Positions 50,147 to 61,197 of a DNA stretch of 64,000 nt are shown one piece after another. The DNA comes from Leucosporidium creatinivorum. Lineage: Eukaryota; Basidiomycota; Microbotryomycetes; Leucosporidiales; Leucosporidiaceae. A program made the translations under genes and the position numbers. A model generated the notes under the pieces. The model had not been told where the DNA came from and did not search any database. It saw only the letters and a list, made by a program, of their open reading frames with translations. Every line of letters begins with the position of its first letter. Within the stretch, counting starts at the first letter, position 1. The stretch lies in NCBI GenBank assembly GCA_001600635.1, contig BCKL01000025.1:340790-404789 (forward strand), in the 5' to 3' direction.

Positions 50147-53100
50147 TCACGCCGGCACGACAACTCCACTAGAAGGCGGGAATAAGAGCTTCCTCGCCTC
50201 GGTGATGCGATTGGCCAGTTTGGCGACGTTGGCGGCGGCGAGGACAACCTCGGGGACGAGTTCGACCTTGAAGGCCTCTTCAATAGCGTAGGCTATATGA
50301 GCGGCCTCGTCGTTGGAGTAGATGACAAAGTCGTCCGGGTCGGAGAGGATGGGCCCATCATCTGGTGATTCCTCAGCATCCTCATCCGCGAGAGCACTCG
50401 ACGAGAACGAGCTCGAGTTGGCCTCGGCGGTCGACGAGGGTAGGGCGACGCTCTTGCCCGCCGCTTTGGCGGTGAGGACCGATCCGGTCGAGTTGGCGCG
50501 GGAGCGAAGATGGTCGGGAACGAGGTGACGAGCCGACTTGGGGATTACGGCCGTGTCGAAGGCGAGCGTTTGGGCCACAATCTTGGTGAGAGTCTGGTAG
50601 ACAGCTTGAGGGTCGTCCGGGTCGGTAGGGGTCTCGACTACGACAAGGAGTGGTCAGCGGGCACGAAAGGCTCGAAGCGATGAGCGAGAGAGCTCACCGA
50701 AGATCTCGATAGGCGAGGCGAGAGCCATCACGTTGTGCTTGCCGTCGTGATGGTAGCTGTTCACGACGTACAGATCAGCGATCAGACTATGTATGAGGAA
50801 AAAGAAGACACGAGCTTACCGAATCTCGTACATGCCGGTGGTCCAGGGAAGCCTCTTCCCAGCGAATGTGACCGCTCCCTTGTTCCTCAACTCTTCCTCC
50901 CCGAGCGTCTCCTTATGCTCATTGCCGCGCCACTCCTCATCCAAAACTCCCACCCACTTGCCCTGACTCGAAACCTTGGTAACGGACTTGGACTTGTTGG
51001 CCTCGAGGCGGTAAATGCCGATCCAATCTTTGCGCGAGTGGTTCTCGGGCGCCTTCCAGTCGACGGTGATGGGCTCGCCGAGGTGGAAACGGGGAGGAGC
51101 GCGCGAGGTCGAAGCGTGAGGGGTGGTGGGACGGAAGGACGAGGGACGGAGGTGGAGACCGTAGAGCGTAGGGTCGTAGCTGTCGATGTCGTCGGCGACG
51201 CGGCTGGGGGAGGAAGCGTTAGCGGGGATTGTAGGGGAGTGAGAAGCTCAGAGGACGAACCTGATGACGAAGCGCTCGCCCGATTGCTTGAGTAGGATCT
51301 TGGTATCGTTGACGTAACCTTTGACGCGGGGTCCAGCTGTCCACCCTCGCTCGGTCAGCGGTCTGCCCTTCTCCACCCCTCTAGACGAGACGAGCACTCA
51401 CACTTGTTCAAGAACTCCTCTACCGCCTCCGCCGTCTCCTCCAATACCTTCTCAAACGTGCCCTGCACCTCCTTGACGCCCCTCGTAACTCCACCGAGCA
51501 CATGAGCGTTGCGAGCAGCGACGTTGCGAAGGGTCTTGGTCACGCCGGCGTCTTTGCGAAGGGTGTTGCCGTACAGCTTTTGCATGTGGGGGCTGTTGAG
51601 AGCCAGGAAAAGAGGCAAGGGAACGTTAGCGTCGGCGCCGAAGGGAGGTGAGGGAGGAGGGAGGCAAGGAGAGCAACGTACTTCTCGACGAAGCTCAGGA
51701 ACCACCAATGTGCCAACACGGCGAAGACGGCTTGCGCGAGCAAGAGCTTGGATCCACAGATGAGCACCAGGCCGAAGTAGGCAGCGCCTCCCATGCTCCT
51801 TTCGGGGTTGTTCAAGAAGCGGAAGATGCCCGTGTAGTAGAGCTCGTGCGGGTAGTCTTGGATGAAGAAGTCGCCTGTTGGTGCGTGTGGAATGTCAGCG
51901 AGAAGAGAAAGGGGAGGGAGGGCAGGGGCGGAGGACGAACCGTAAAACCATCCGAAAGGGCCGAGCACCTCGTACGTCGACTGAGCAGTCCAGAGGTGGA
52001 GGGCTACGAGGAGCTGTGCATGCAAGTCGATCCTTGGTCAGCCGAAGAGCGCAGCGAGGGGGAGCGATCTCGAACGCACCAGGCCAAGCGTATGCCGAAC
52101 GAGTTGAGTGCCGACGGTCCAATCGACGGGGATGCTGTAGCATTTCCATGCGAGGGCGCAAAAGGAGGCTGCAGGCGGCCGAAGTCAGCTCGTTGAGGTC
52201 GGGCAGTGTCGAGAAGGAGCTCACCGTAGGACATGAACAGCGAGAGGTTGTAGGTGGCCTTCCAGTTTCCAAAGGCATCCTGGACCGCCTGTTCACGCAG
52301 CCGTCGTCGTCAGCACCTCGCCGTCAGCTTCAGCGAGCTCAGAAGACTCACCTCGCCCTCCGCCTCGTAGTGGTAGTGCTTGAGGAAATGCCGGACGACC
52401 CACTTCTTCTCGCTCTGCATCTTCAACGCCAATCCTAATCCAAAAGAGTGGAACACACGCCAGGCGAGAGCGTTGACGAAGGCGAGAGTGATTTGCATTT
52501 TGGGTCCGAAGGAGGGGAGCAGAAGGGAGAAGATGGCGTAGAAGGCAAGGAGGGCGAAGGCGAGGTCGCGGTTGCTGTTCGAGGCGAGGATGAGATTTAG
52601 CGGAGAGGGTAAGGAAGAAGGAGAAGTGAAATGCGTACCGGAAGATGTCAAAGTTCTTAAAGACGAGGAGGTCGTGCTGGAAGTAGCGGTTGTCGAGATC
52701 ATGCCTCGTCGGGGTCGGCGCAGCCCCTCCACTCAGACTTCCCGACGAGTAGGTCCTCGCAGCGGTAGAAGGCGCCGCAGAAGGTCGCTCGACTGGCTCT
52801 TGCTCCGTCTCGGTGTCTGTGTCGCCGTTATCCGTGAGGGCGGGCGTGTCGAGGTCTGATCCCGAGAGGCTGACCGCCTCGGAGTGGGCGCGAGAGCGGT
52901 TCGCCTCGGGAGAGACGGGACGGGAGGTAGTCGAGTTACCGGGGAGGGTGGTGAGGGTACGAGCGGCGAGAGGCTTGCGTTCCCCGTAGGTGCGCTCGAT
53001 GTCTGTTCGGTTGCCGAATGGTCAGCGCTGCTCGGGAGACAGGCAGATATCTTCAGCTTACGAGGGTTCTCGAAGTACACGAGGAAGCCAAATTGGCAAG

Positions 53101-54526
53101 CATGGGCGGCGAGGGATACAAAGAGGACCGTTTCGGAGGCGACGATGAGCGAGAGACCGTAGTAGCCTGTTCGGTCGAGGCGGAGGTCAGCTGCAGCAGT
53201 ATATGCAGCGAAACGAGGAAAGAGGGCAAACCAGCGTATCCGACAGAGTACATTGGGTGAGGTGCGAACTGTGCGCAGGAGTGAGGAGCGGGGTGAGCGA
53301 GAACTCGGCGAGGCGGGAGAAGAGGAAGTAGCGAACCTCAAAGACGCCATCAAAGACGAGGTTCTGCAGACTGAGAAAGAAGGCGTCTCCCCAGTACCAT
53401 CTGCTCGGTACCTACGCGTCAGATGCCTCTGTCCGGCTCGGCGGCGCTCGCTCACTTCCAGCTCGGGCGACTCACGCGAAATCCTTGACGATCCTGTGCG
53501 CATCGACCTTGACCCAGAGGTTGAACAAGATGAGGACTGTGCCGCCGACCCAACGGAGAACGTGAAAGATGGTCGAATGGCCGGGTGGAGACTGAAGGAA
53601 GGAGAGAGCGAAGAAGCAGTACGAGAGGAAGTCGTTGAGGAGGATCACGTCGACGAAGTGGCGGAACATGATCCAGACCTGTTGGAAGTACGGAGAGGGT
53701 TAGCCGGGGGGGAAGGATGCGAGGAGAAGGAGAAGAAGAGCAGACGTTGAACTCGAGCGGGACCGACTGGAGGAGGCAGGGGAGATCAGCTTCTTCGGCG
53801 AGAGGAGGAGGCAAGGGGAGAGACGAACATCAAACTCGTAATCCTTGCCCATCTTGGCCATCAACTCGGCTCGGACCCACTTCTCGACCTTGGGAGCCCT
53901 CTTGCTGTCCATCCACCCGTGCTTGCTCACGGTCCGGACGATCCATTTCGTCTCGCTCTGCTTGTTGAGGACGAAGCCCAATCCGGCGTTGTAGGCCAAG
54001 CGCCAGAGAGCAAAGTAGATGGCGAAGAACCAGCGAGAGGTGTTGAGGGGCAGGGTGAGGAAAAGGAACAATTGGAGGCCGAGGAGGGAGAGGGTGAGGA
54101 CGTCGATGTTCTATTGTAAAGAAGGAGGTCAGCTGCTTGTTGTGCTGCAGCAGAGGCAATATGCACAAGTCCCTACAGATTTAGGTAAGCGAGGGTCGAA
54201 CAAGGAGGAGAGCATATTGTGCGTTTGAGGGATGCGGAACACTGTTGGGAAGGAGCGAGCGAGCGGGGGGGAACGGGGGGTGCGTGGGAGAGAGAGAGGG
54301 AGAAGGTAGGCTGTTAGTAAGCTGTAGGAGAGTAGTACTAGACAGCAGACTAACCTGTGCCATCTGGAGATTTGCCGAGGGGAGCAGCATCTTTGTCGTC
54401 GAGTGATTGATTCGAGGAGGAGTGGTGCTCCTGCTCCTGCTGGTGAGACGTGGAGGGGAATTCTGTAGCCTGTCTAGTCCCTCTGTAGCGCATTCCTTCC
54501 TCTGGGAGAGGATCTTCTTGATCCAT
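50147..54526 (-). CDS. CHO2: Phosphatidylethanolamine N-methyltransferase Cho2
   Basis: Nineteen exons from 54526 to 50147, phases consistent, about 1051 residues. The enzyme carries out the first methylation of phosphatidylethanolamine towards phosphatidylcholine in the ER membrane. After a short polar start, VFRIPQTHNMLSSLFDP leads into membrane segments (NIDVLTLSLLGLQLFLFL and others). Two repeats of the CHO2-type methyltransferase core are visible: LAYNAGLGFVLNKQSETKW and FHSFGLGLALKMQSEKKWVV. FAPHPMYSVGYAGYYGLSLI and VENPHMQKLYG are further hallmarks. The soluble C-terminal part has GKRLPWTTGMYEIRYHHDG. Very small exons occur (53766-53746, 21 nt; 53268-53232, 37 nt). The ATG at 54526 was chosen over an upstream one at 54595. 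CHO2 is commonly controlled by inositol/choline, but no such element could be identified. Confidence 0.88.
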
Positions 54527-54655
54527 CTTTTGCTCTGTAACCTCGTACCCTTCAGAGACGAGGAGATCTAGCAAGGAGAGAGAGAGAGAGCTCAAAGCGC
54601 GACGCGCTTCTTGGACTTGTCCAGCATCGCTCCTTCTTTCTGTACCTCTTCAACC
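54527..54655. promoter_or_regulatory. Compact bidirectional promoter CHO2 / prefoldin 3
   Basis: Only 129 bp lie between the two divergent start codons. It includes an AGAGAGAGAGAG run near 54578. Both leaders must be short. Confidence 0.5.
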
Positions 54656-55696
54656 ATGGCTTCAACAGCAACTTCAACTGCACCAAGTGATACTCTGGCC
54701 AACCCTCGAGGCATCCCTAAAGCCATCTTCCTCGTAACTCTCCTCTCTCGTCTCTCCCGCTCAGCTCAGCTCTCTCAAGCGCAGCCTTCCTATCCGCTTG
54801 CTAATCGTCTGTACCCCGCTACAACAGGACAACGTTCAAGACTTTGTAGGTGGCCCCGATGGCGATGCCGAAGACTCCCTCCAATCCCTACAGCAGGTCC
54901 TCGCGTGCGTCCGCTCTCTCCCTTGCAGCCCTCGCTCTCGCTCTCGCACTCTGTCTCTCGCTCTCTTCAATCGCTGAAGCACAGCAACCTCGCACAGCAA
55001 GTACCGCTACATGGAATCCAACTCGCTCCAGCGCCGACAAGGTCTCGAGGAGAAGGTGCCCGAGTTGGAGAGGACCATCGCCATGGTAGAGACGCTGCAG
55101 AGGAAAAAGGTGGGTCCTTCGCGCGCTCCTCTTTGCCCCTCCTCTCTCTCTTCCGGCCCTACCTCGCTCCCCATCCCTGCTGCTCCCCGAGATTTCTGCA
55201 ACGCCGACCGAGCGAGCGCTGACTCCCCTTCCCGCCAAGCAGGAAGCAGGAGAAGCGTTCGACACCACATTCGAACTTAGTGACACGCTCTACGCTACGG
55301 GACAGGTCGAAGAAGTGGACGAGGTCTACGTTTGGCTGGGTGTGAGTTCGGCGCCTCTCTCGCCTCACCGAGGTCGGCGCCCTGTGGGTCGGCGTCGGCG
55401 ATGGCGATGGCAACCACTTATAGAAAGCTCGTCTGCTCACGCCAAGGTTTTCTCATCCCGCTGCGCAGGCAAACACCATGCTCTCCTACCCACTCGCCTC
55501 CGCCTTCACGCTCCTCACCTCCAAGCTGGAAACCGCCCAATCCTCCCTTACCAACGTCAAAGAAGATCTCAGCTGGCTCAGGGATCAGATCACCGTCACA
55601 GAGGTCAACGTCGCAAGAGTCTTCAATTGGGACGTGAAAAGGAGGAGGGAGAAGAGGGAGAAGAGGGAGAAGAGGGAGAAGAGCGAGGAGGCTTGA
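54656..55696 (+). CDS. PAC10: Prefoldin subunit 3 (VBP1/Pac10)
   Basis: Five exons (54656-54733, 54828-54904, 54998-55109, 55243-55341, 55469-55696) give about 197 residues. It matches the alpha-type prefoldin plan: NPRGIPKAIFL, a first coiled-coil helix (KYRYMESNSLQRRQGLEEKVPELE), the hairpin segment VYVWLGANTMLSYPL and a second helix (LRDQITVTEVNVARVFNWDV). Prefoldin passes unfolded actin and tubulin to the CCT chaperonin in the cytosol. The C-terminus carries a repeated R-E-K unit from a 9-bp tandem repeat, probably a local expansion. The donor of intron 1 is the unusual GTAACT. Confidence 0.88.
55640..55684. repeat. 9-bp tandem repeat (GAGAAGAGG)n in the PAC10 C-terminus
   Basis: Four to five in-frame copies that encode successive R-E-K units just before the stop codon. 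Confidence 0.75.
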
Positions 55697-55744
55697 CGGT
55701 TCCGGTCGCGAGTTGTTGCACATTAATGATTCTAAGTGGCAACT

Positions 55745-58436
55745 TCAATCCTGAGCACCCTCCTCTTGCGCCATAGCAAATTTGGCCTTGCGACCCCCGA
55801 CCTTCGACTCTGAGAATCCGGTCCGCGCACGCAAGCCATCCACGTCGGCGTCGCCTTCCTCCGCCCACTGCAGCACAAGATGGCGACCGAGGAGATGGGT
55901 GTGCTCCAAAGCGCCGAATGCAGCCTCGGCGTCTCGACGAGAAGCAAAATCGAGGAAAGCGAATCCTCGGGTTTTGTGGTCGAACTTGCGCGGGAGTCGG
56001 ACCGACTTGAGCTGGCCGTAGGCACTGCAGCGACGTAAAAGAGCTACGTGTCAGCGGGTGCTTCTGCGAAGCGAAGCGAAGGGCAGCCGAGAGGCTGGAC
56101 TCACCTGAAGAGCTCGCGGATCTCCTTGCGAGTGACCTCGAAGGGCACGTTCTTGACGATGAGCTTGGTGGATGTTGAGGTCGACTTGGAGGACTTGGAG
56201 GAGCTCGCTGGCGTCGACGACTCCTTGCCGCGCTGAGCGAACTTGATCTCGAGTTGATGGCCCTCGAGAAGGAAGTTGTCCTTTGCCTTGAGCGCTGCTG
56301 CTGCCGCCGCCGCCGTACGGAAACCGACAAAGCCAAAACCCATGCTGAGGGTCCGACCGGCCTCCTTGGGGTTTGGCTTGGTCTGCACGCGAGCGAAGAG
56401 GAAGTCGGGAAGGGAGGCGAAGGCGGCTTTGAGGGTTTCGGAGGTGGTGGCAAAGGAGAGATTCTTGACGAAGAGTGTCGATCCTTCCTCTCCGTTTCCG
56501 GCGCTCGTCTCCCCCGACGCCGAGGGGGTGGGGACAGCAGTGGATGGGGACGTGCTGGGAGCGGCGCTCGTGCCGTTCCAGACGCCCGCTGCCGCCTTCT
56601 CGAGGTAAAGGACGCTGCCGCCGAGCTTCTTGTAGACGAGGTTGCGCCAGGCATCGGAAGCTGCAGCCGGGTCTCCCATCTCGACGATCGCCATCGTGCC
56701 GGCTGTCGGGAGGAGGAGGCGAGCGATGGCTCCGAAGGGGGCGAAGAGCGCGGAGAGGGTCGCAGTGGTCGTGTTGTAGGGAATGTTCTTGACGAGGATA
56801 GTGGTCGGGGAGCGTGGTCCGCGACTCGCCAACGAGGCCAAGTCGACGCCTTCCTGCGCGATTGAGGCGGAGGGTCAGCGAGGAAGGCGACCGTGGCGCT
56901 GCTGCTCGGTCGCTTACGTTCTCAAAGTACTTCTTCGTCTCGGAGATGACGTGCGTCTCAGCGAGAGCTAGTCGAACCGCGGCATTGTTGGAGGATGGGT
57001 CCAGTAGCTCGGACTTGGAGACTTTGAGCCGATCCGCGACGGAGGACATGACGGCGTCGCTCTGCGCCCCAGAAAGACCTCGTCAGCAACGGAAACACGT
57101 CGAGGGCAGGTGGCGACTCACGTTCATGTACAAAGTACCCCAGCTAAGGCCCTTGCTGGCTTCCGTCTTGCGCGCCTCGAGTCGATCTCCCTTGAGCGTA
57201 GCCGGCTTCCCATTCGTGGTTTCGCCCGTTTTGCGCCCAATAGCAGGGAGGATGTGCAGCAAGCGGCCTTGGAAAGAACGACGGTCGAGCTCCTCGAAGG
57301 CGCGCACGGCAGACTCTCCCGAAGCGAAAGTGGCGTAGGCGAGGCCCTTTCCTGTCTGAGTGGCCTGGTCGACCGGGATGTGGATCTGCGAGCACAGATT
57401 GAGTGCGTCAGTGTCAGTGACTGATGCTGCGATCTTGTCGGCACGTCCTGACCTGTTCGACATCGCCAAAAGGCTCGAGGAGTGCTCGAAGATCCACCTC
57501 GGTGATGGAGAAGGCGAGGTTGCGGAGGAATAGGCGGGCCGAGTCGAGCAGAAGCTGGTGATTGGTGTCGAGCTCTTCGGCGGTACCAGCTTCAAGCGCT
57601 GTGCCCTGCAGACTCGTAGCGTCAGCGTCTACTTTCAGTACTCTCTCAGAAAGCGCCGCCTCACCTCCATCTCGGCGGGGCCATCCTCCTCATCTTGTTC
57701 CCAAGCTGGGGCGTTCTCGTCCTCGTCTTCAGCAGCATCGTCGAGCGAGCGCTTCATCCGTCTAGCCATGTACTCGAGATCCGTCAAGCTGTCGTCCTCG
57801 GCGGCGCCGTCTCGCGGCTTGTCGGTCGTTTCTGGTTCGGAGGCGATGGGGGCGGAGGGGGGAGGCGCGGGTGTGAGAGCAGGAGGGGGATGTGATGGGA
57901 GTAAGCTCGAAGCTGCTGCCTCTGGGTTCTCCTCGACCGCGCGGTTGCGCCGGGGGGCCATGACTGCCATGAACTCTGCGAAGCGGTCCTGCTCGTCGTT
58001 GGCGGCGGGAGCGGAGTGGTGGACGGGAGCAGCTGAGGGAGCATCCGACAGCTTGGCTCGCTTCTTTGGCCTGGGGGCATCTTGCGCCTGGGAAGCAGGA
58101 GCGAAAGAGGCGAAAGATGAGCGGGCGAAACCCTGCGGAGGCGGCGCCAACGAGCGAGCGACTCACATCTTTGGCCCAGTCTGCGTTGATACGAGCGCCG
58201 CCGTGGGTGCCCTGTATCCAAGTACCAGCTACCCAATCGAGGACCCTGCTGGCGTCATCGGTGTTGTTGAAGCCGAGGAAGGCGATGCGACGAGAAGTGC
58301 CGTCCGGCTTGAGGAGGATCTTGCAGTCGGTCAGGCGTGGCGGGGCGGGAGGACACCGAGCGAGGTGAGCGCGTAGGAGCGCATTGCTCAGCGAAGGAGG
58401 CAAGTTGCTCAGAATCAAGCGTGTAGGCGAATCCAT
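55745..58436 (-). CDS. MRD1: Mrd1/RBM19-like multi-RRM protein, 18S rRNA maturation
   Basis: Seven exons (58436-58167, 58087-57665, 57605-57453, 57385-57122, 57061-56918, 56853-56105, 56024-55745) give about 760 residues. Five RNA-recognition motifs are visible by their RNP2/RNP1 pairs: LILSNLP...RRIAFLGF; LFLRNLAF...GLAYATF; ILVKNIPY...MAIVEM; LFVKNLSF...GFGFVGF; LIVKNVPF...GFAFLDF. An acidic linker follows RRM1, and a helical linker (MSSVADRLKVSKSELLDP) lies between RRM2 and RRM3, both as in Mrd1. The protein acts in the nucleolar SSU processome at early pre-rRNA cleavage. The third RRM has a degenerate RNP1 (MAIVEM), which is also usual. Confidence 0.88.
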
Positions 58437-59001
58437 CTGCGATCAACCGAGCTGGCGGAAAGGAAACCAACGAAAAGCGCGTCTTTTGGGCTTCGAAAGG
58501 TGGCCCCGCGAGCCAACGTCCTACAGCCCATCTTGCACCGAAGACTTCGCTACTAGCTAGCTTGAGAGGTACGAGCACTTGCCGTCTCACCCTCTTTGCC
58601 TGCTCTTTGCTCGGTGAATCGGCTCACTGCTCCCTTCGCAGACTTCGGCGCTGTTCAATCGTTACAGGCTCCCGTCTTCTGACGATGCAAGCCTGGCCTG
58701 CGCCAAAGCGACTCCGACACTCTCCAATTCTGTGCAGTTGAAGCACAGGTGTCAGACTCGGGGCCGAGCCCGACGACCTGGCTCGGCGATGCCGTGGAGA
58801 CACTCCGCGCGGTCACTGCCCAAAGCCTGCAGGAACCCTCTCTCACAGACAGCTCGGCAGAGCTGCGGGCTAGTCCTCCTCGCGTGAAGCACATAGCCAA
58901 GCGGGCCCGAGAGCGTAGGCTTCGCCTCGCAGAAGCTCGGTCGATTCTCCTCTGCCGCTCCAAGTGCGCTTCAGCTCGTGAAACCTAGGGCGATGTTGCA
59001 G
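58437..59001. other. Intergenic, no gene supported
   Basis: 565 bp between the MRD1 start and the SRP9 stop (both minus strand). An 80-codon open frame on the plus strand (58749-58988) has no start context or homology that I can see. The MRD1 promoter should be in the left part. Confidence 0.4.
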
Positions 59002-59529
59002 CTACTTCTTCTTTTTATTCTTCTTCTTCTTGGGTTTCGGCGGCTCTTCTGAGGTGGATGCGCCTGCTGTGGACAGAGGGGCCGAGGCAGGCTCGGGCCG
59101 TGTTTCGTCGGGGCCAAGGGTTGCAGAGGGTGCAGGGAGGGAGGGTGAAGGAGAAGGTGGTTTGCGGTGGTGGAACTGAGCGAGGAGGGACCGGTTGAGC
59201 AGCTCGAAGCGGTTGAGAAAGACGGCCGAGCGGGTCTTGAACTTGATGCACTGCGAGTGCGGAAATGGGGAGCGAAGACATTGAGCGACGGGGATCAAGA
59301 GAGAAGCAGCACCAACCAAGCTCACTGTACGGTTGTCGGTCACCTTGAGCACCAGCAAGCCAGCCTCATGCCTCCAGCGCACACAGTATCGCGTCTGTTC
59401 CAAGCTCGGAAGGGTCAGCGCAAAGGGAAGATGTGAGATGGTGCAGCGAGAGCTTACCTTGAGAGGAGAAGCCTCGTATAGAGCCCCGCTAGCGCTAGCA
59501 AACTCTTCCCACCGCTTGTAGTAGACCAT
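59002..59529 (-). CDS. SRP9: Signal recognition particle subunit SRP9 with long basic tail
   Basis: Three exons (59529-59458, 59394-59326, 59250-59002) give about 129 residues. MVYYKRWEEFASASGALYEA, TRYCVRWRHEAGLLVLKVTD and CIKFKTRSAVFLNRFELLNR follow the SRP9 fold closely. The protein pairs with SRP14 on the Alu domain of SRP RNA and supports elongation arrest. Compared with the usual SRP9 of about 85-90 residues there is a 45-residue Pro/Ser tail ending in a lysine block (KPKKKKNKKKK). A similar extension is seen in yeast Srp21-type proteins. Both introns have GTAAGC/GTGAGC donors. Confidence 0.88.
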   Translation of the reverse strand: MVYYKRWEEFASASGALYEASPLKVSSRCTISHLPFALTLPSLEQTRYCVRWRHEAGLLVLKVTDNRTVSLVGAASLLIPVAQCLRSPFPHSQCIKFKTRSAVFLNRFELLNRSLLAQFHHRKPPSPSPSLPAPSATLGPDETRPEPASAPLSTAGASTSEEPPKPKKKKNKKKK

Positions 59530-59734
59530 CTGAGCCGGAGGGGGAGCAACGAGGAGAGGGAAGGGCAGGGCGAACGAGGGTCAGCTCGCTCGGTGGAGTT
59601 GCCTGAGCAGCGTGCCCTTTGGTAGCAGTGTACCACTCACTGCAGCTGGTGAAGGGCCCGAGAAGACGACGAATCGCGGTTGTTGAGAGAGGGCAACCTT
59701 GAATCTCAGCTCTGTGCTTGGCTTCCGCCCTTGC
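59530..59734. promoter_or_regulatory. Bidirectional promoter SRP9 / LCL3
   Basis: 205 bp between divergent start codons. No specific site is assigned. Confidence 0.45.
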
Positions 59735-60948
59735 ATGTCCTTCTTTAAATCGACTACAGCAGGCTCTTCGTCCAAGCCTTCAGAATCGCTTCCGGTCTCT
59801 CTCACGCGGCTGCATTACACCAATCCCCTTCTCGTGGCTACCAGCACAGCTCTCGTCGGGGGCGCCAGCTTTCGCCTCTGGACTCGCTACCTCCGTCGCA
59901 TTCCCAACGCCGACTACATCACACAGAACCATCTAGGGAAACGACGCCTTCGAGGAGTGGTCACCAGGTCAGCAGGCGCCCTTTCTATCTTCAGAGACGC
60001 TCCGTCTCGCTGCTGCCCCCGCTCCCGCGCCGATGGAGGCTCACATCTACTCTGTAACAGTGTAGGGGATGCAGATAACTTTCGTTTATTCCACAAGCCC
60101 ATCTTCTCTCGAGCCGTACCCACCTCAAGATCTGGTGAGGCTGCGTTTCGGGTCCCTCGGCGAAGGGAAATGGCTAACTCGGCTTCCTCTACAGCACTCA
60201 AGGACCAAACTATTCACATTCGCCTGGCCGGCGTAGATGCACCGGAGGTAGGCTAGGCTACGATACCTGGTGTCCACACCTCTTACTGTAGCTCTTTCAG
60301 CTCGCACACTTCGGCAAGCCTGCCCAACCCTTTGCTGCCGAGGCGCTCGACTGGTGAGCCCTACAAGATCTTCGGACCCACTGGATCACCTTCAGTCTTC
60401 TCATGTGTATTGCTTCCTGTAAATAGGCTCACGAAGACCGTACATGGCCGCACCGTGCAAGTCGACTTGCTAAGGAAGGATCGCTACGGCCGAATCGTTG
60501 AGTTCTTCGGCGATGCGCAGCGTACTGTCGTTGACGATATGGCTCTTTTACAGGTCGGTATGGCTTATGTTCGACGCTTCCCGTGGCTTCTCCGACGCAA
60601 CGTGAGCGAAGAGATGCTCAAAGCCGGCTGTTCGTTCCTTCCCTCAGAATCTCGGTGGCCGAGTCGAGAATAACCGCGCTGATACCCTGTCGTGCGCCTA
60701 CGTATTGTTCTTGCAGATGCTACAGTCTATACACAGGGAGGAGCTGAGCACGCTGGTCTACTGTCTCGCTTCCAAGACCTGGAGGCGGCAGCAAAGTAAG
60801 TTCGCCGAAGGCTCTCGGCACCGGAAGAAGCTGACACGTCGCCGTCTTACTCTCGGTACCCAGAAAGAAAAGAGTCGGAATGTGGAGCCAAAGTGCTGGC
60901 TCCTACGAGAGTCCTGCTGCGTACAAGAAGCGGACGGCAAAGGAGTGA
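59735..60948 (+). CDS. LCL3: Lcl3-type membrane-anchored staphylococcal-nuclease-domain protein
   Basis: Eight exons (59735-59967, 60061-60134, 60195-60247, 60301-60353, 60427-60496, 60554-60629, 60717-60795, 60864-60948) give about 240 residues. An N-terminal membrane helix (NPLLVATSTALVGGASFRLW, about 30-49) is followed by SVGDADNFRLFH and the SNase core [36 protein letters not shown] and MLKAGYATVYTQGGAE follow, then the terminal ESPAAYKKRTAKE. Arg, Asp and Glu in [10 protein letters not shown] and Arg in YGR match the nuclease catalytic residues. Fungal Lcl3 is a mitochondria-linked putative endonuclease. The intron at 60497-60553 (GTTGAG donor) is open in frame, but removing it restores the family alignment. 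Confidence 0.85.
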
Positions 60949-61197
60949 CCGGCTGCCCTCGGCCGAGTAGCTCTGGCTTCGGTCGGCTGGCGAGTAACCT
61001 GTGTATAAGCTTCTGTGCAGCGAACGTTGTATCTAGTAGGAAGCTCTCCTTGCGCTCCACGAGCCCCTCTTTTCTGTAGAGCTTCACCGCGAACTCGACT
61101 CTCGAGCCTCGCCTTCAACCGTCCCCCCTTGCCCTCCGCCTCTTTCGACCTCTTCCTCTCGACTCGCGCGGAAGGATCTCTAAACCTCTGTCGCTAC
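60949..61197. promoter_or_regulatory. DCN1 upstream region
   Basis: 249 bp containing the LCL3 3' end and the DCN1 promoter/leader. It is pyrimidine-rich towards 61197. No specific site is assigned. Confidence 0.35.

Noticed and set aside
58749-58988. An 80-codon plus-strand open frame between SRP9 and MRD1
   Set aside because: There are no conserved residues or splice signals, and the length is expected by chance in GC-rich DNA.
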